DNA from: Serripes groenlandicus
Taxonomy: Eukaryota > Mollusca > Bivalvia > Cardiida > Cardiidae
Length of the DNA: 64,000 nucleotides
Direction of reading: 5' to 3'
Assembly (NCBI GenBank): GCA_031761405.1
Contig: JASEVX010000001.1
Location: forward strand, 111,781,550 to 111,845,549
Shown: positions 1-11,468 of the stretch, piece by piece
Position numbering within the stretch: the first letter of the stretch is position 1
How the letters are laid out: the number at the start of each line of letters is the position of its first letter
Notes under the pieces: generated by a model
What the model was told of the DNA's origin: nothing
Database searches by the model: none
Seen by the model: the letters and a program-made list of their open reading frames with translations, nothing else
Program-made: the position numbers and the translations under genes

Positions 1-439
1 ATGTTGTGAATATTTGTATGTGTTGATCTTACGGGTTATTGATTTTTATGCTAACACCGTACTGAGACGTAATACCTCACCGGAACGCGTTGTCTAATGG
101 CCATTAAACATGAGAGCTTGCAATTAATCCTGCCCTCACGGTTCACGCCTTCTTATTTCTAAACATTTTCTTCTCTTTTATGTGATGCAATTTGACACAG
201 TGTGTCCCGTGTAACTAAACTGTAACAATTTACCAAACCTTGCTGGAGTGATACTTAATTATCGAAATATGTAAATAAAATGCATGACATCTGTATCTAG
301 TATCGAAATCGCAAGAAGCTTTTTCTGAATTCAATTTCATTTTTTGTTGCAGTATATAGATAAGGAGAGAAAACAGACATACTCTTTGCAATGGGTTTAT
401 TTATAAAAATGGTAAAGCGTTCGGGTGTGGACCACAGAC
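1..439. other. No gene recognised
   Basis: AT-rich sequence. I see no open frame with family features, no tandem repeat and no match to the repeat families used elsewhere in the window. Confidence 0.5.
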
Positions 440-612
440 TGTAAAATTGTATTTTGGGCTTTCCATCCTTGGCGCTCAGGGTTGTGGGGCTAGCATTACG
501 ACTGACTCGCTGGTGTCAGGATACAGGGACCAGTAGTACTGATTATTAAACAAAGAAGCGCCGTGATATAACTGAAACGTTGTTGAAAGCGGCGATAAAC
601 TCCTTACAAACA
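440..612 (+). mobile_element. SINE 3' body fragment (SINE type 2)
   Basis: It carries the block GGCGCTCAGGGTTG, then GTGTCAGGATA, CCAGTAGTACT, CGCCGTGATATAACTGAAA and GTTGAAAGCGGCG. The same ordered blocks occur at 10715, 24605 and 25976, and on the minus strand at 61558-62132. The order and the 3' CGCC...GGCG pair fit the conserved body of molluscan tRNA-derived SINEs. The tRNA-like head is not recognisable here. A link to the RUDI/V-SINE group is only a guess. Confidence 0.6.
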
Positions 613-940
613 AATCTCATTGTACATGAAAATCAACATTAGACAATATGTTACATATAAAACGGGGAAGGAACAGAAATCAGGCTTTCAATCCCTGCTT
701 TAATATTTATTGACAAGATTTCCGATATACGTAATGGTTCCTAATTCTTTACAAGAACTTGCCCAATAATCATTACTTTGCGTTTCACGAATCCCTTATC
801 TTTGGCTATTTACAGAAACACACATAGGGAATAATAATTCGCCATTTTACAAAAGTAGGTTCGGTAAGAAAATGGCTGGGTTTTCATATTAAATCATTTA
901 CACGACGAGTTTCGAATTACCAATCGAATATCAAATATTT
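613..940. other. No gene recognised
   Basis: Nothing supported in this AT-rich spacer. Confidence 0.5.
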
Positions 941-1186
941 GAGCCGATCCACGAGAAAGACAACATTATGGACTCTGCGTAAGGTATCGATCCATATCAG
1001 CCTGCGCAAGATAATCCGGGCCGACACATTCCGTCACAGGGGGATAAAGGTATAGAGTAATGATTCCTGAAACGGAAAAGGCGAAAAGTGTCTGTCCGGG
1101 TTAGCCTGTGCGGCACGCTTAGGCTGATCCGTGTAGATTCTTTACGCAGAGTCCACAATGCTGGTTTTCTCGTTATTCGGCTCATT
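941..1186. mobile_element. Family A MITE-like element
   Basis: It starts GAGCCGATCCACGAGAAA and ends with the inverted form TTTTCTCGTTATTCGGCTC. Inside are the hallmark blocks GACTCTGCGTAA, GATCAGCCTG-like, GCCGACACATTCCGTC and CTGAAACGGAAA. The length of about 246 bp, inverted ends and lack of coding capacity fit a non-autonomous DNA element. Thirteen copies occur in the window. The superfamily is unknown. Confidence 0.8.
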
Positions 1187-1317
1187 TGTATTTGGAAGTG
1201 CCATTCACTACTTTGAATGATGCTTCATAGCTGAAAGTGGCAAAGTTCTAAAGAAATGAAAGGAAGATGGTTTCGATTTTACAAGAGAATGTTTTAAGTA
1301 CAAAATATTTGACTCAT

Positions 1318-1523
1318 TATTTAACCCTTTCCCTCATACAGACGCATTTTGACGTTTCTGTAGCAGACGACATTTGAACAAATTGTGACAAAAGGAGATA
1401 TTGCTCATGATGAGCAATATCTCCCTTTGCCGCAATGTTTTCAACACTTTTCAACACTATCGTTAAGAGAGAATTTCGTTGATTAGGACACGGATAGCCC
1501 AACCTATGATATTTTCTAGTCAA
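1318..1523 (-). mobile_element. Family B element, one end replaced by minisatellite
   Basis: It begins TTAACCCTTTCCCTCATA, followed by the GCAGACGAC block, and has the central hairpin ATTGCTCATGATGAGCAAT and the block GCAATGTTTTCAAC. The expected second end (CGTCTGCTGCAG...GGGTTAA) is missing. At CCTATGATATTTTCTAG the sequence passes directly into a 26-bp tandem repeat. Confidence 0.85.
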
Positions 1524-2865
1524 ATACCGTGACTGTAGCAGTATAGTACATACCGTGACTGTAGCAGTATAGTACATACCGTGACTGTAGCAGTATAGTA
1601 CATACCGTGACTGTAGCAGTATAGTACATACCGTGACTGTATCAGTATAGTACATACCGTGACTGTAGCAGTATAGTACATACCGTGACTGTAGCAGTAT
1701 AGTACATACCGTGACTGTAGCAGTATAGTACATACCGTGACTGTAGCAGTATAATACATACCGTGACTGTAGCAGTATAGTACATACCGTGACTGTAGCA
1801 GTATAGTACATGCCGTGACTGTAGCAGTATAGTACATACCGTGACTGTAGCAGTATAGTACATGCCGTGACTGTAGCAGTATAGTACATACCGTGACTGT
1901 AGCAGTATAGTACATACCGTGACTGTAGCAGTATAGTACATACCGTGACTGTAGCAGTATAGTACATACCGTGACTGTAGCAGTATAGTACATGCCGTGA
2001 CTGTAGCAGTATAGTACATGCCGTGACTGTAGCAGTATAGTACATACCGTGACTGTAGCAGTATAGTTCATACCGTGACTGTAGCAGTATAGTACATACC
2101 GTGACTGTAGCAGTATAGTACATACCGTGACTGTAGCAGTATAGTACATCCCGTGACTGTAGCAGTATAGTACATGCCGTGACTGTAGCAGTATAGTACA
2201 TACCGTGACTGTAGCAGTATAGTACATATCGTGACTGTAGCAGTATAGTACATACCGTGACTGTAGCAGTATAGTACATACCGTGACTGTAGCAGTATAG
2301 TACATACCGTGACTGTAGCAGTATAGTACATGCCGTGACTGTAGCAGTATAGTACATGCCGTGACTGTAGCAGTATAGTACATGCCGTGACTGTAGCAGT
2401 ATAGTACATGCCGTGACTGTAGCAGTATAGTACATACCGTGACTGTAGCAGTATAGTACATGCCGTGACTGTAGCAGTATAGTACATGCCGTGACTGTAG
2501 CAGTATAGTACATGCCGTGACTGTAGCAGTATAGTACATACCGTGACTGTAGCAGTATAGTACATACCGTGACTGTAGCAGTATAGTACATACCGTGACT
2601 GTAGCAGTATAGTACATACCGTGACTGTAGCAGTATAGTACATGTCGTGACTGTAGCAGTATAGGACATGTCGTGACTGTAGCAGTATAGTACATGCCGT
2701 GACTGTAGCAGTATAGTACATACCGTGACTGTAGCAGTATAGTACATACCATGACTGTAGCAGTATAGTACATACCGTGACTGTAGCAGTATAGTACATG
2801 CCGTGACTGTAGCAGTATAGTACATGCCGTGACTGTAGCAGTATAGTACATGCCGTGACTGTAGC
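1524..2865. repeat. 26-bp minisatellite, left block
   Basis: About 51 units of 26 bp, each with CCGTGACTGTAGC and AGTATAGTACAT. The main variant is the dinucleotide before CCGTGA (CATACC or CATGCC). Three 26-bp units make 78 nt, so several minus-strand frames stay open as a tyrosine/cysteine-rich 26-residue repeat. I treat these frames as non-coding because the same array is open in more than one frame and is interrupted by a LINE. Confidence 0.95.
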
Positions 2866-3552
2866 TTTACAGTTTTATTTAATGTGATATTTTAGGCCAC
2901 CGGCCCATACACATGATACAGCATAATTACATAGCATTAGAAGTGAGAACAGTATTTACATCATAGTTATACAGACAAATCATACAAAAACTCGGATATC
3001 TATTACATGATATATTTCTAGGAGTTAAAGGCTATGGCTAATGTTAGAACAATAATACGACTTTTAGATTGACTAGAAATGCTTAACTGAAAAAATAGAC
3101 TTTGTATGAGATATATCATCACCTTTCTAAAGAGAACACATACACCCGTTTTATAGCAGCTTGAGTTACAAGTCCTTCAAGGAGAACCAACTATACATTG
3201 CAACATTGTAACACAACTATTATTCAAAAGAATCAAGATATGTTCTTCTTATTTTAAAAGCATTATAGATAAACATAGCTAAATTTCTTATCAAAATAAC
3301 ATTTTGCGAAGACATTAGATTGTAGAATTTATGAAAACTAGCTTTTTCAAAAACATTATGTGGAAAATATCTACATCGCAAATCATAATATATTGGGCAT
3401 ATCATAATAAAATGGTATTCATCCTCAATAGCAGTTTCACAATATAAACATGTACGGAATTCTTTTGGTATATCTCTGTATCTTCCTTCCTCTATCATTA
3501 AACAATGACAACTACTGCGAAAGGAAGCTAGAGAAGAGCGAAATTTCTTAGC
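2866..3552 (-). mobile_element. 5'-truncated non-LTR retrotransposon inserted in minisatellite
   Basis: A 687-bp insert interrupts the 26-bp array. The array stops at CTGTAGC and resumes at AGTATAG, which restores one intact unit. TAGC occurs at both junctions (2862-2865 and 3549-3552), as expected of a short target duplication. On the minus strand the insert has a coding tail (3220-3549), then about 350 bp of 3' untranslated sequence ending AATAAAACTGTAAA, which contains an AATAAA signal. There is no long A tail. The 5' truncation is typical of LINE integration. The clade is not determined. Confidence 0.75.
3220..3549 (-). pseudogene. C-terminal tail of LINE reverse-transcriptase ORF (remnant)
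   Basis: About 109 residues stay open to a stop. The key stretch is RTCLYCETAIEDEYHF followed by ICPIYYDLR, a C-x2-C-x(n)-H-x(n)-C pattern. This pattern is common at the C terminus of non-LTR retrotransposon ORF2 proteins, downstream of the reverse transcriptase. The reverse-transcriptase and endonuclease domains are absent. The open frame runs on into the flanking minisatellite by chance. It is a dead fragment: there is no start of its own and no catalytic domain. Confidence 0.7.
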
Positions 3553-4110
3553 AGTATAGTACATACCGTGACTGTAGCAGTATAGTACATACCGTGACTG
3601 TAGCAGTATAGTACATACCGTGACTGTAGCAGGATAGTACATGCCGTGACTGTAGCAGGATAGTACATACCGTAACTGTAGCAGTATAGTACATACCGTG
3701 ACTGTAGCAGTATAGTACATACCGTGACTGTAGCAGGATAGTACATACCGTGACTGTAGCAGTATAGTACATACCGTGACTGTAGCAGTATAGTACATAC
3801 CGTGACTGTAGCAGGATAGTACATACCGTAACAGTAGCAGTATAGTACATACCGTGACTGTAGCAGGATAGTACATACCGTGACTGTAGCAGGATAGTAC
3901 ATACCGTGACTGTAGCAGTATAGTACATACCGTGACTGTAGCAGTATAGTACATACCGTGACTGTAGCAGTATAGTACATACCGTGACTGTAGCAGGATA
4001 GTACATACCGTGACTGTAGCAGGATAGTACATACCGTGACTGTAGCAGGATAGTACATACCGTGACTGTAGCAGTATAGTACATACCGTGACTGTAGCAG
4101 TATAGTACAT
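3553..4110. repeat. 26-bp minisatellite, right block
   Basis: About 21 more units of the same repeat, beyond the LINE. Many units here carry CAGGATAG instead of CAGTATAG, a variant I do not see in the left block. The CATGCC variant, frequent on the left, occurs only once here before the final unit. It ends at GTACATGGGCACTCG. Confidence 0.95.
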
Positions 4111-4811
4111 GGGCACTCGCAACAAAACCCACTGGCATCACACTACAACAACAAAGTATTCACATGACGTTTGGTGACTTTTGGTCAAGGTCTAAGAGAT
4201 ATTCACGAGCAAAGAACTGTGACAAACAGACGGATTGTCAAACGGAGCGCGTTCCCACATTCACATCGGAAAGAGTTTGGACACGTGCACCAGTTGTGGT
4301 ATAAGTTCACATTGGTAACGGTAACCCGCGTGGTCTTTGTCCATTTACTGCAAAGGCTGATTAGCGGTTGTAGAATCACGCGATATTTGTCGAATACTGA
4401 ATACTATCATTGTCTTGGTAGGCTGTATGGAACCGAAGACAAGCTGGTAGGTACAATTGATTTGAACTGCATCAGGAAAACTAAGGTATTGTCATCGTAT
4501 TAACATCGAAACCATTTGTTTGTCCCACGCGGATCGTTTGCATTATTGAACGATGTAGGTTTAATTGTGTTTATATGATCCAAATGGTTCTGTCGAAGGT
4601 TATGATCTTCGTTATATGTATAAATATCGATAGCAATTACATTAAAACAGTCTTGGAAAAGATAAAGGAGGTTTCCAATACACGAAGCACCATGCAATAG
4701 CTGGAACATAGCATAGACAGTAATACATAAAGCAATTCCCACGCGTCTACTTCTCGTCTTTTACCGATGTACACGATATGATGAACTACAGCAGATTAGC
4801 ACTCACACTAC
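4111..4811. other. No gene supported
   Basis: A 110-codon open frame (4171-4503, +) and an 80-codon frame on the other strand show no recognisable domain and no splice context. I do not call either a gene. Confidence 0.45.
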
Positions 4812-5505
4812 ATGCATTTTTGTGTGCGCCTTACATGTGGGGCATACACATGTATATTCGTGTGCGCCTTACATGTGTAGAATACACATTTATATTCGTG
4901 TGCGCCTTACATGTGTAGAATACACATTTATATTCGTGTGCGCCTTACATGTGTAGAATACACATTTATATTCGTGTGCGCCTTACATGTGTGGCATACA
5001 CATTTATATTCGTGTGCGCCTTACATGTGTAGAATACACATTTATATTCGTGTGCGCCTTACATGTGTAGAATACACATGTATATTCGTGTGCGCCTTAC
5101 ATGTGTACAATACACATGTATATTCGTGCCATCTCACATGTGTGGCATAGACATGTATTTTCGTGTGCCCCTCACATGCGTGGCAAACATATCCATGTTG
5201 TGTGCGCCTCACATATGTGTCATACACATATAGTTTCGGGTGTGCATCACAAATGTGGCATACACATATAGTTTCGAGTGCGGATCACATAGGTGGCATA
5301 CACATATAGTTTCGGATGCGCATCACATATGTGGCATACACATATAGTTTCGAATGCGCTTCATATGTGTGGCATACACATATATATTTGAGTGCGCATC
5401 ACATATGTGGCATACACATATAGTTTCGAGTGCGCTTTACATGTGCGGCATACACATATATATTTGAGTGCGCCTCACATGTGTGACATACACATATATA
5501 TAAAC
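4812..5505. repeat. 38-bp minisatellite (array 1)
   Basis: About 18 units of 38 bp, with TGTGCGCCTTACATGTGT, then ATACACAT and TATATTCG. The first units are nearly identical. From about 5120 they drift to TGCGCATCACATATGTG with ATATAGTTTCG, so the array has a homogeneous left part and a diverged right part. Short open frames here are repeat translations. Confidence 0.92.
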
Positions 5506-6798
5506 GGTGCCCCGCGAAAACGCCCTGCGAAAACAAGCGTAACGTTATTATTTCACCTGTGCATCCATGCTAAGGATAAACATTTATAAAGTCGTTGTGG
5601 ATGTGCTGACGGATATGGATTTACACTGGTCGCGTCGTTAGTGCCTTACGGATGATTTTCTCAGAGCGCCGCTCATGTGAACTAGGCGGACTAAGTATAT
5701 TTGTTTAAGGACAAGCGGAACATATGTATGTCTTTAATTCAAGTGATATTAAATACTATGGTGAAATTATGCGGTTGAATCGGTTTTCATTAGGTTTCTC
5801 TATTGCCATATTCAAAATATCATTGTTTTTCATCTTGTTATCCTGATATATATTATATGAGTAAAGTTGATATATTGGGATCATTCTCAATCCATCGTGC
5901 GTCGTTAACTTTTAGCTTCAATCGAAAACGTCTGCCAAACCATTAATTGATGTAATTTTGACATTGATGTTTCAACGTACCCTTTTGTTCAAATAATTCC
6001 GTTAATTCTTTGGTTGCCATGGCAAGTACAAATTCTAGGAAAAAAAATCGTCTGAGACCACTGACCTGCTTTCAATGTTCTCTCTGTCCCTCCATCAAAG
6101 TTTCTCTAGCTGTTGCAAATCGTCAGAAAATATGTCGACTAGTGTGTAGGTAAATGATGCTTAATATGGTCATGGGTATTTCCAATCTTTACAATGCTTT
6201 TTTATCATTAAAAATTCGAAACCAGATACATTGGATTAATAATCAATAGCAGCATAAACTACTGCTAAATGTGTTGTGTATCACCAAATAAAAGTACAAA
6301 AAACAAAACAATTTTGAACTGAAATATATTGAAATATATTGTGTTACAATAAACCATAAACATTACTCACTGCCATAACAAACAAATGCTATTTGTCCTA
6401 AAGCTTGCATTATTTAGATTACGTAGACAATTCCGTTCGAAAACGCTTGATTTAGCTAAATCGATTTAGCTCTGAATAATTCCTGAACACCGTTGTATCC
6501 TTATTTAGCATTTCCCTCATTGTTTCTGAATTGGAGTCGTACTCTAGGAAATCCAGCCATACTGCTTACTGGGTCAGTTCGCTTCCTGATCTGGTTATAC
6601 ACTGTTAGTGAATTACTTACAGAAGGTTTTAGACAAAGTGAATACCTTCCGATTACATGCCATATAATTGTGTAACTGTTTTCTTTTTCAGTTTTAACTT
6701 ATTCATTTAACATCGATTACGAAACAAGCCTTCAGTTTATATTTATCACTCTTGATGTCTTCTTCTTGTGGAATAAACTTGTACTCGCGCCGTTTTGT
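5506..6798. other. No gene recognised
   Basis: AT-rich spacer. Open frames are at most about 60 codons. I see no splice-site-flanked exon of a known family and no recognised repeat. Confidence 0.5.
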
Positions 6799-6872
6799 GT
6801 CCCACCGGAAACCGAACCCTGACCCTTTCGTGCGAGAGGCCGACGCTCTACCACTGCATCATTGTCTTTCAA
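6799..6872 (-). repeat. tRNA-like sequence (SINE head or tRNA pseudogene)
   Basis: Read on the minus strand it gives GATGCAGTGGTAGAGCG, an A-box-like block, and 30-odd bases later AGGGTTCGGTTTCC, a B-box-like block, with a C-rich loop between. The spacing fits a tRNA. I cannot draw a convincing anticodon stem or a matched acceptor stem, so a tRNA-derived remnant is more likely than a working tRNA. Confidence 0.45.
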
Positions 6873-7363
6873 TGTTTTTGAAATGCCTCCTCATTTCTCG
6901 AAAATCATAATAAAAACATTACTCAACTTCGATAAAGTTCCGGAATCATTTTGGTCTGGTTTAAAGCCAAAGGTCACAATGAAAAACCAGGTGACGTTGA
7001 TGTTTCGTTGATAAAATAAAATACATTTTAGTTGTAAAATGGGGACAATTTTACCATTTCTCATCGCCAAAGTTGTGTAGATGATATTAAGTTTGAAAAA
7101 CAACAGTTTCTTTGGGCAAAACTTGTGACGGAAAACGTGTCAATTTGGGGCGATTTGGGTCACTGTTATTGTCCTCCCATCTTAGTTAACTTCTGTAAAA
7201 CTATTTGAACCGTTTACTATTCCATTTTTGTCTGAATGAATGACACATTGTTATACTAGAACCACATTGGCAGAGAACGGTTGATTTAGGTCAGTCGGAA
7301 ATGTAACATTTATCGCTCATTCTGACCCCGATAAGGTCAACTGAGCTCTAGTATAATTATGTT
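6873..7363. other. No gene recognised
   Basis: Nothing supported. It ends at the ATTG tail of the SINE that follows. Confidence 0.45.
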
Positions 7364-7636
7364 ATGATTTATTGATTGATTGATTGCGGTTTAAAGGTGT
7401 TTTCAGTAATTTTCCAGTCATTTGAAGGCAGACATTAAGCTTATCCATGCGTTTCATGGATTTTGTTTTACACCAATGCTCTATCCAAGTATTTTCAAGC
7501 CACTGGCTGCTTTTCCACATATATTGTAAGGCCATTGTCAAACGTCGGATAGAATGTTGGCCGAGCTGGGGTTCGAACTCAGAACCCCTGGATTGATAGA
7601 CCGATCCGCTACCTACTGAGTTACCGGGGACCGGCA
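7364..7636 (-). mobile_element. tRNA-derived SINE with (CAAT)n tail
   Basis: On the minus strand it starts with a tRNA-like head: TAACTCAGTAGGTAGCGG (A box), then GAGTTCGAACCCC (B box). About 195 bp of body follow, ending in AACCGCAATCAATCAATC. A pol III head, unique body and short-repeat tail are the standard SINE structure. I do not see clear target duplications. Confidence 0.75.
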
Positions 7637-8654
7637 AGGGATATAGACAGTACTCTGGTAAAGTGCCAAGGGTAAACTTCTATAGTAATATTCGATAACA
7701 CTACAGGCCTGACAATATTTATCAATTGTAATCGTATAAACATGCACGTGCGTACATTAAAACGATAAAAATGAAAACTTATTTTACATGCACCTGGTTC
7801 CCAAATGTATACTAATAGGACTGACATTGATGCATGTTATGCCACTAACGCAACTAATTTACGTGAAAACTTTAAAAACAAATAAATTACTATAACAATA
7901 GCGATTGTACGGATTAAATAAATGTCTATAACAATAGCGAGTGTACGGATCAAATGCATGTTTTCCAGACGATGTCTACTTTTCGTTGTAAAACCTTTTA
8001 ATGATTTTAGAGGATTGTCATTTACAAGATCACATAGGTAAATGAGTCGTCTGCTTTTTGTGACAAACGCAGCATCATGAAGCTTATGGGAAATTTGAAA
8101 TATAGATTTGATCCCAAGCTTGAGATATTATGGAAAGAGAAACATCTCTTTAGTTCTGAGCAATCTTTTCGTTTACCGTAATGTTTTCTAAAGTTGTCTG
8201 CTATAATTGACCAGATTTGAAGGTCTGTAACAATGTAAAGGTAAAAGTAAATTTAGGTGCACTTGTTAACAAGAATGCATTGAATATATGGCATTGAGTT
8301 TAAATGCATTATAAATGTGTATAAGATGCACTGGAAATGATTGATTTGATCAGTTTTAGTATTTTGACCTTGTTTGAAAGTGAAAGTAGAGAATGCTTAA
8401 CACCGGGGTGTTGTCCGGGCCCGATTTGGTCCAAAATAACGTTAACCATCTTCGCCTGGTGAATTCTTTCTTGCATAATGCATGACCCCCCATTTTCTTT
8501 GGATTGTTTTAAAGATTAGAGGTAACTCTTTGCAATGATGTATGGTGTTCTACATGAGTAACGCTTAGCAAGTGTGACAATTGAGGACTGAAACTGGTCG
8601 ATATACATGGAAACAAAGAAGGAATTTATTCGGTGTATTGTAACTTATACGCCT
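7637..8654. other. Spacer with a 36-bp duplication; no gene
   Basis: At 7890-7955 a 36-bp unit (CTATAACAATAGCGA...) occurs twice. At about 8130-8210 blocks like GAGCAATCTTTTCG and AATGTTTTCTAAAG suggest a very decayed family B copy. Nothing else is recognised. Confidence 0.4.
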
Positions 8655-8838
8655 TTTTCCACATTAAACAAATCTGCAGCAGACGACTTTGAAAATAACC
8701 AGGCATAACTCTGCAAGATCTCTTTAAATAAAAGTAAAAGTATTGAATTGTGACAAAGGAAGAAATTGCTAAGAAATGGGCAATTTCACCTTTCCTCACA
8801 ATGTTATTAAGATTCGTCTGTTGCAAGTGCGCAAAAAT
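8655..8838 (+). mobile_element. Family B element, diverged
   Basis: It contains TTTTTCCACATTAAACAAA, CTGCAGCAGACGACTTTGAA, TGACAAAGGAAGAAATTGC and CACAATGTTATTAAGATTCG, then CTGTTGCA. The central hairpin is weakened. The last GGGTTAA end is not intact. Confidence 0.7.
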
Positions 8839-9010
8839 GCCTCTACAATTGGGAAGGACGAATTAACGTTATTAGTTATTAAAATCGCATTACAAATCAG
8901 ATGGAAGGCATTCACTGTTCGCAATTTACGCTCTTTTCCACTTGTTGATGATTGAATCAGATCGCAACACTCTATTGAACACATGAATGGATGTGTAGAC
9001 GTTCTTTTGT

Positions 9011-9276
9011 ATATGAGCCGTTCCACGAGAAAACCAACAGTATGGCCTCTGCGTTATGTATCGACCCAGACCAGCCTGTGCAGTCCGCGCAGAACTCGAG
9101 CCCACACATTCCGTCTCAGGGAAATAGAGTTATAAAGTAATGCTACCTGAAACAGAAAATCTACAGGAGGGGAAAAGTGTCTGTCCGGATTAGCCTGCGC
9201 GGCATGATTAAGCGGATCCGGATCGATACTTTACGCAGATTCCACACTGCTGGTTGTCTCGTGGAACGGCTCATAT
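9011..9276. mobile_element. Family A element, nearly complete
   Basis: Full ends are present: ATGAGCCGTTCCACGAGAAA on the left and TCGTGGAACGGCTCAT on the right, flanked by TATA-like sequence. This is one of the best copies for defining the terminal inverted repeat. Confidence 0.85.
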
Positions 9277-9501
9277 ACAGAGACATGATGTATGAGTGCT
9301 TCTATATAATGGAATCTATGAACGATGGCGATCGATTCTGAATACTCAAAGTTATTACATGTTAAGCAAAAGAACACTCTTAGTACATTTAAAATCTATG
9401 TCCACTGATCCCACGCTTAGTCAGTGATCATCTGAGGTGAGTCTGAACCTGCACTATTCAGGAAGGCCAATGTGTACCCTTTTGCATGTTACGTATGCTT
9501 G

Positions 9502-9692
9502 TTTAATTGGTGTTTCACGCCACTTTCCACAATGATTCAGTTATATCACGGCGATTCCTGGGTAAGTTGACTATCTCGGTGGTATCAGGATAAATGGACC
9601 AGTAGAACTAGTAACTTATTAAAAACATTGTTGTAATAGGAGAAACTGCGCATAATCAGAAATTCTCCTTTTGTCACAATGCTTTTCAACGT
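9502..9692. repeat. Mixed SINE fragments and family B core
   Basis: GTTATATCACGGCG (9540s) is the minus-strand form of the SINE type 2 end. GGTATCAGGATAAATGGACC and CCAGTAGAACTAGTAAC are its plus-strand blocks. Next come GGAGAAACTGCGCATAATCAG and CTCCTTTTGTCACAATGC, a family B core. This looks like nested, rearranged debris. Confidence 0.5.
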
Positions 9693-10195
9693 TTGCCTGA
9701 ATGTCGTCTTAGTCGTCTTCCAAACGTAGTGAACTCGATTTGAATAGCAAGATTTTATAGACCACAGACACCGTAAGCATGATCGTTACTGGAGTTCGGA
9801 CCATATTTACAATCTATACATTTTTTTTTTTTTAGTTTTCTTCCCTGACTTAATTGACCTGTGATGCCCTTTACAGAGAGACAAATGAGCGTATAAGTTG
9901 ACGATAAATCTTTTGTAGCATCTAATAGCCCAGTGTTGTGTACAACGTTTAATCACTAGGACACATCACGGCAATTTGAGAGGGAGTATCGGCCGCCCTA
10001 AGTTCTGGTTTGTGATGAATTATTAAGAACCCCCTGTCAACAGAAGGACTGCTAATTTCTCATAATACGATATAACTACCTGTTAATGAGAACGCCAATA
10101 TATCAGCATTCACAACGTCGCAAACCTTTTGAAATATCAATTTATATTATTCCTGAAAACAACTGGTATAGTAACAGTGTCAAGTAGTTCAGTCA
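9693..10195. other. No gene recognised
   Basis: Spacer with a T-run near 9824. Nothing else is supported. Confidence 0.45.
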
Positions 10196-10236
10196 TTACA
10201 TTACATTACATTACATTACATTACATTACATTACAT
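10196..10236. repeat. (ATTAC)n microsatellite
   Basis: About eight perfect 5-bp units. Confidence 0.95.
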
Positions 10237-10273
10237 GAACTTTACTACTCCAACTAACAATGTGCATGAGTGT

Positions 10274-10317
<44 letters not shown>

Positions 10318-10348
10318 AGAGAGAGAGAGAGAGCGAGAGAGAGAGAGA

Positions 10349-10446
<98 letters not shown>

Positions 10447-10545
10447 TAGAGCGAGAGAACGAGAGAGAGAGAGAAATATAGGGCGACAGACGGACGGACG
10501 GACATACATACAGACAAACATACATAGTGGGACAGACAGGGAGAG
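10274..10545. repeat. (GA)n microsatellite grading into GACG/GACA repeats
   Basis: A long GA tract with a few interruptions to about 10475, then GACGGACGGACG and ACATACATACAGACAAAC. The strand-specific Ser-Leu and Arg-Glu open frames are simple repeat translations. Confidence 0.95.
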
Positions 10546-10611
10546 ACACAGGGTGGGGGACCCTGCTGCTGATATGTAAATGTACTACCTATACGTAACC
10601 GTACTAAAATG

Positions 10612-10681
10612 AGTAATTCTTCTTTCGCCACAATGATTTCAAAAGTCGCAGAGGCGTCAGAAAGCGGATATATGTGGATGG
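10612..10681 (-). mobile_element. Family B fragment (one arm)
   Basis: TTCTTCTTTCGCCACAATG, TTTCAAAAGTCG and GCAGAGGCGTCAGAAAGCG match the distal half of family B. The rest is missing. Confidence 0.6.
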
Positions 10682-10714
10682 GATTCCTTCATAACAAAGA
10701 CTCTAAAAATAGAA

Positions 10715-10832
10715 GTGATGGCTTGCCTTCCTTCGTGCTCGGGTTTGTGGGGTGACTCGCCGGTGTCAGGGTAAATTGAACAGTAGTACTAGTAACTTAC
10801 CCTGGAAACGCCGACAAACCCATACATACAAA
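10715..10832 (+). mobile_element. SINE type 2 fragment
   Basis: GTGCTCGGGTTTGTGG, GACTCGCCGGTGTCAGGGTA, CAGTAGTACTAGTAACTTA and GGAAACGCCG occur in the same order as in the copies at 440 and 24605. The 3' palindromic end is degraded. Confidence 0.55.
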
Positions 10833-11215
10833 TACATAATGAGATTGTTTGCCTCTTTTTGAATACGATATGAATTTTTACAGATTTTCAATCATTATAA
10901 ACTAAGGTCTCGATAACTAACCAGTGCTTTATCCGTGACAGTATGAACGTAAATAAGGCCCTGGTAACAGTTATTCGTTACGTAAGGACCTCTTTTATCT
11001 TCGTCCCTGATTCGAGCGTAAAACACATGAAGCATAACTGAATATTCAAGAGTGTCCGTACGCGTACTCATGACTGATTGTAGTTGAACGACGTTTTCAA
11101 CTGTTATATCACGACAATTTATTCAAATGACTATGCGTGTTGTAGCTTTCATGTACCAGTTCTTCCAAGTCATTTACCACATACTACTTGTTTAGCCCCT
11201 TGATAGAAAAGAAAT
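10833..11215. other. No gene recognised
   Basis: Nothing supported. Confidence 0.45.
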
Positions 11216-11468
11216 AAGCCGAATTATGAGAAAACAAACATCGTGGACTCTGCTTAAAGTATCGCCCCGGATCAGCCTAAGCATGCCGCGCAGGATAACC
11301 CGGACAGACACTTTTCGCCTACTGTGACTTTACTGTTTCAAGAATCATTACTCTATGTTTATACCTTTACTCCCCTGAGACGGAATGTGTCGGCCCGGAT
11401 TAGCCTGATCTTGGTCGATACATTACGCAGAGTCTATAACGTTGGTTTTCTCGTGGAACGGCTCATAT
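11216..11468. mobile_element. Family A element
   Basis: Degraded left end (AAGCCGAATTATGAGAAAAC), intact right end TTCTCGTGGAACGGCTCAT. Internal blocks GGACAGACACTTTTCGCC and GAGACGGAATGTGTCGG are clear. Confidence 0.8.

Noticed and set aside
1317..2851. Open frames of 443 and 502 codons rich in Tyr, Cys and Ser on the minus strand
   Set aside because: They are translations of the 26-bp minisatellite in different frames, all equally open. No start context, signal or domain.
4171..4503. 110-codon open frame as a gene
   Set aside because: No domain, splice site or codon pattern supports it; length is within chance for the region.
10226..10631. Ser-Leu and Arg-Glu repeat proteins
   Set aside because: Simple (GA)n tract.
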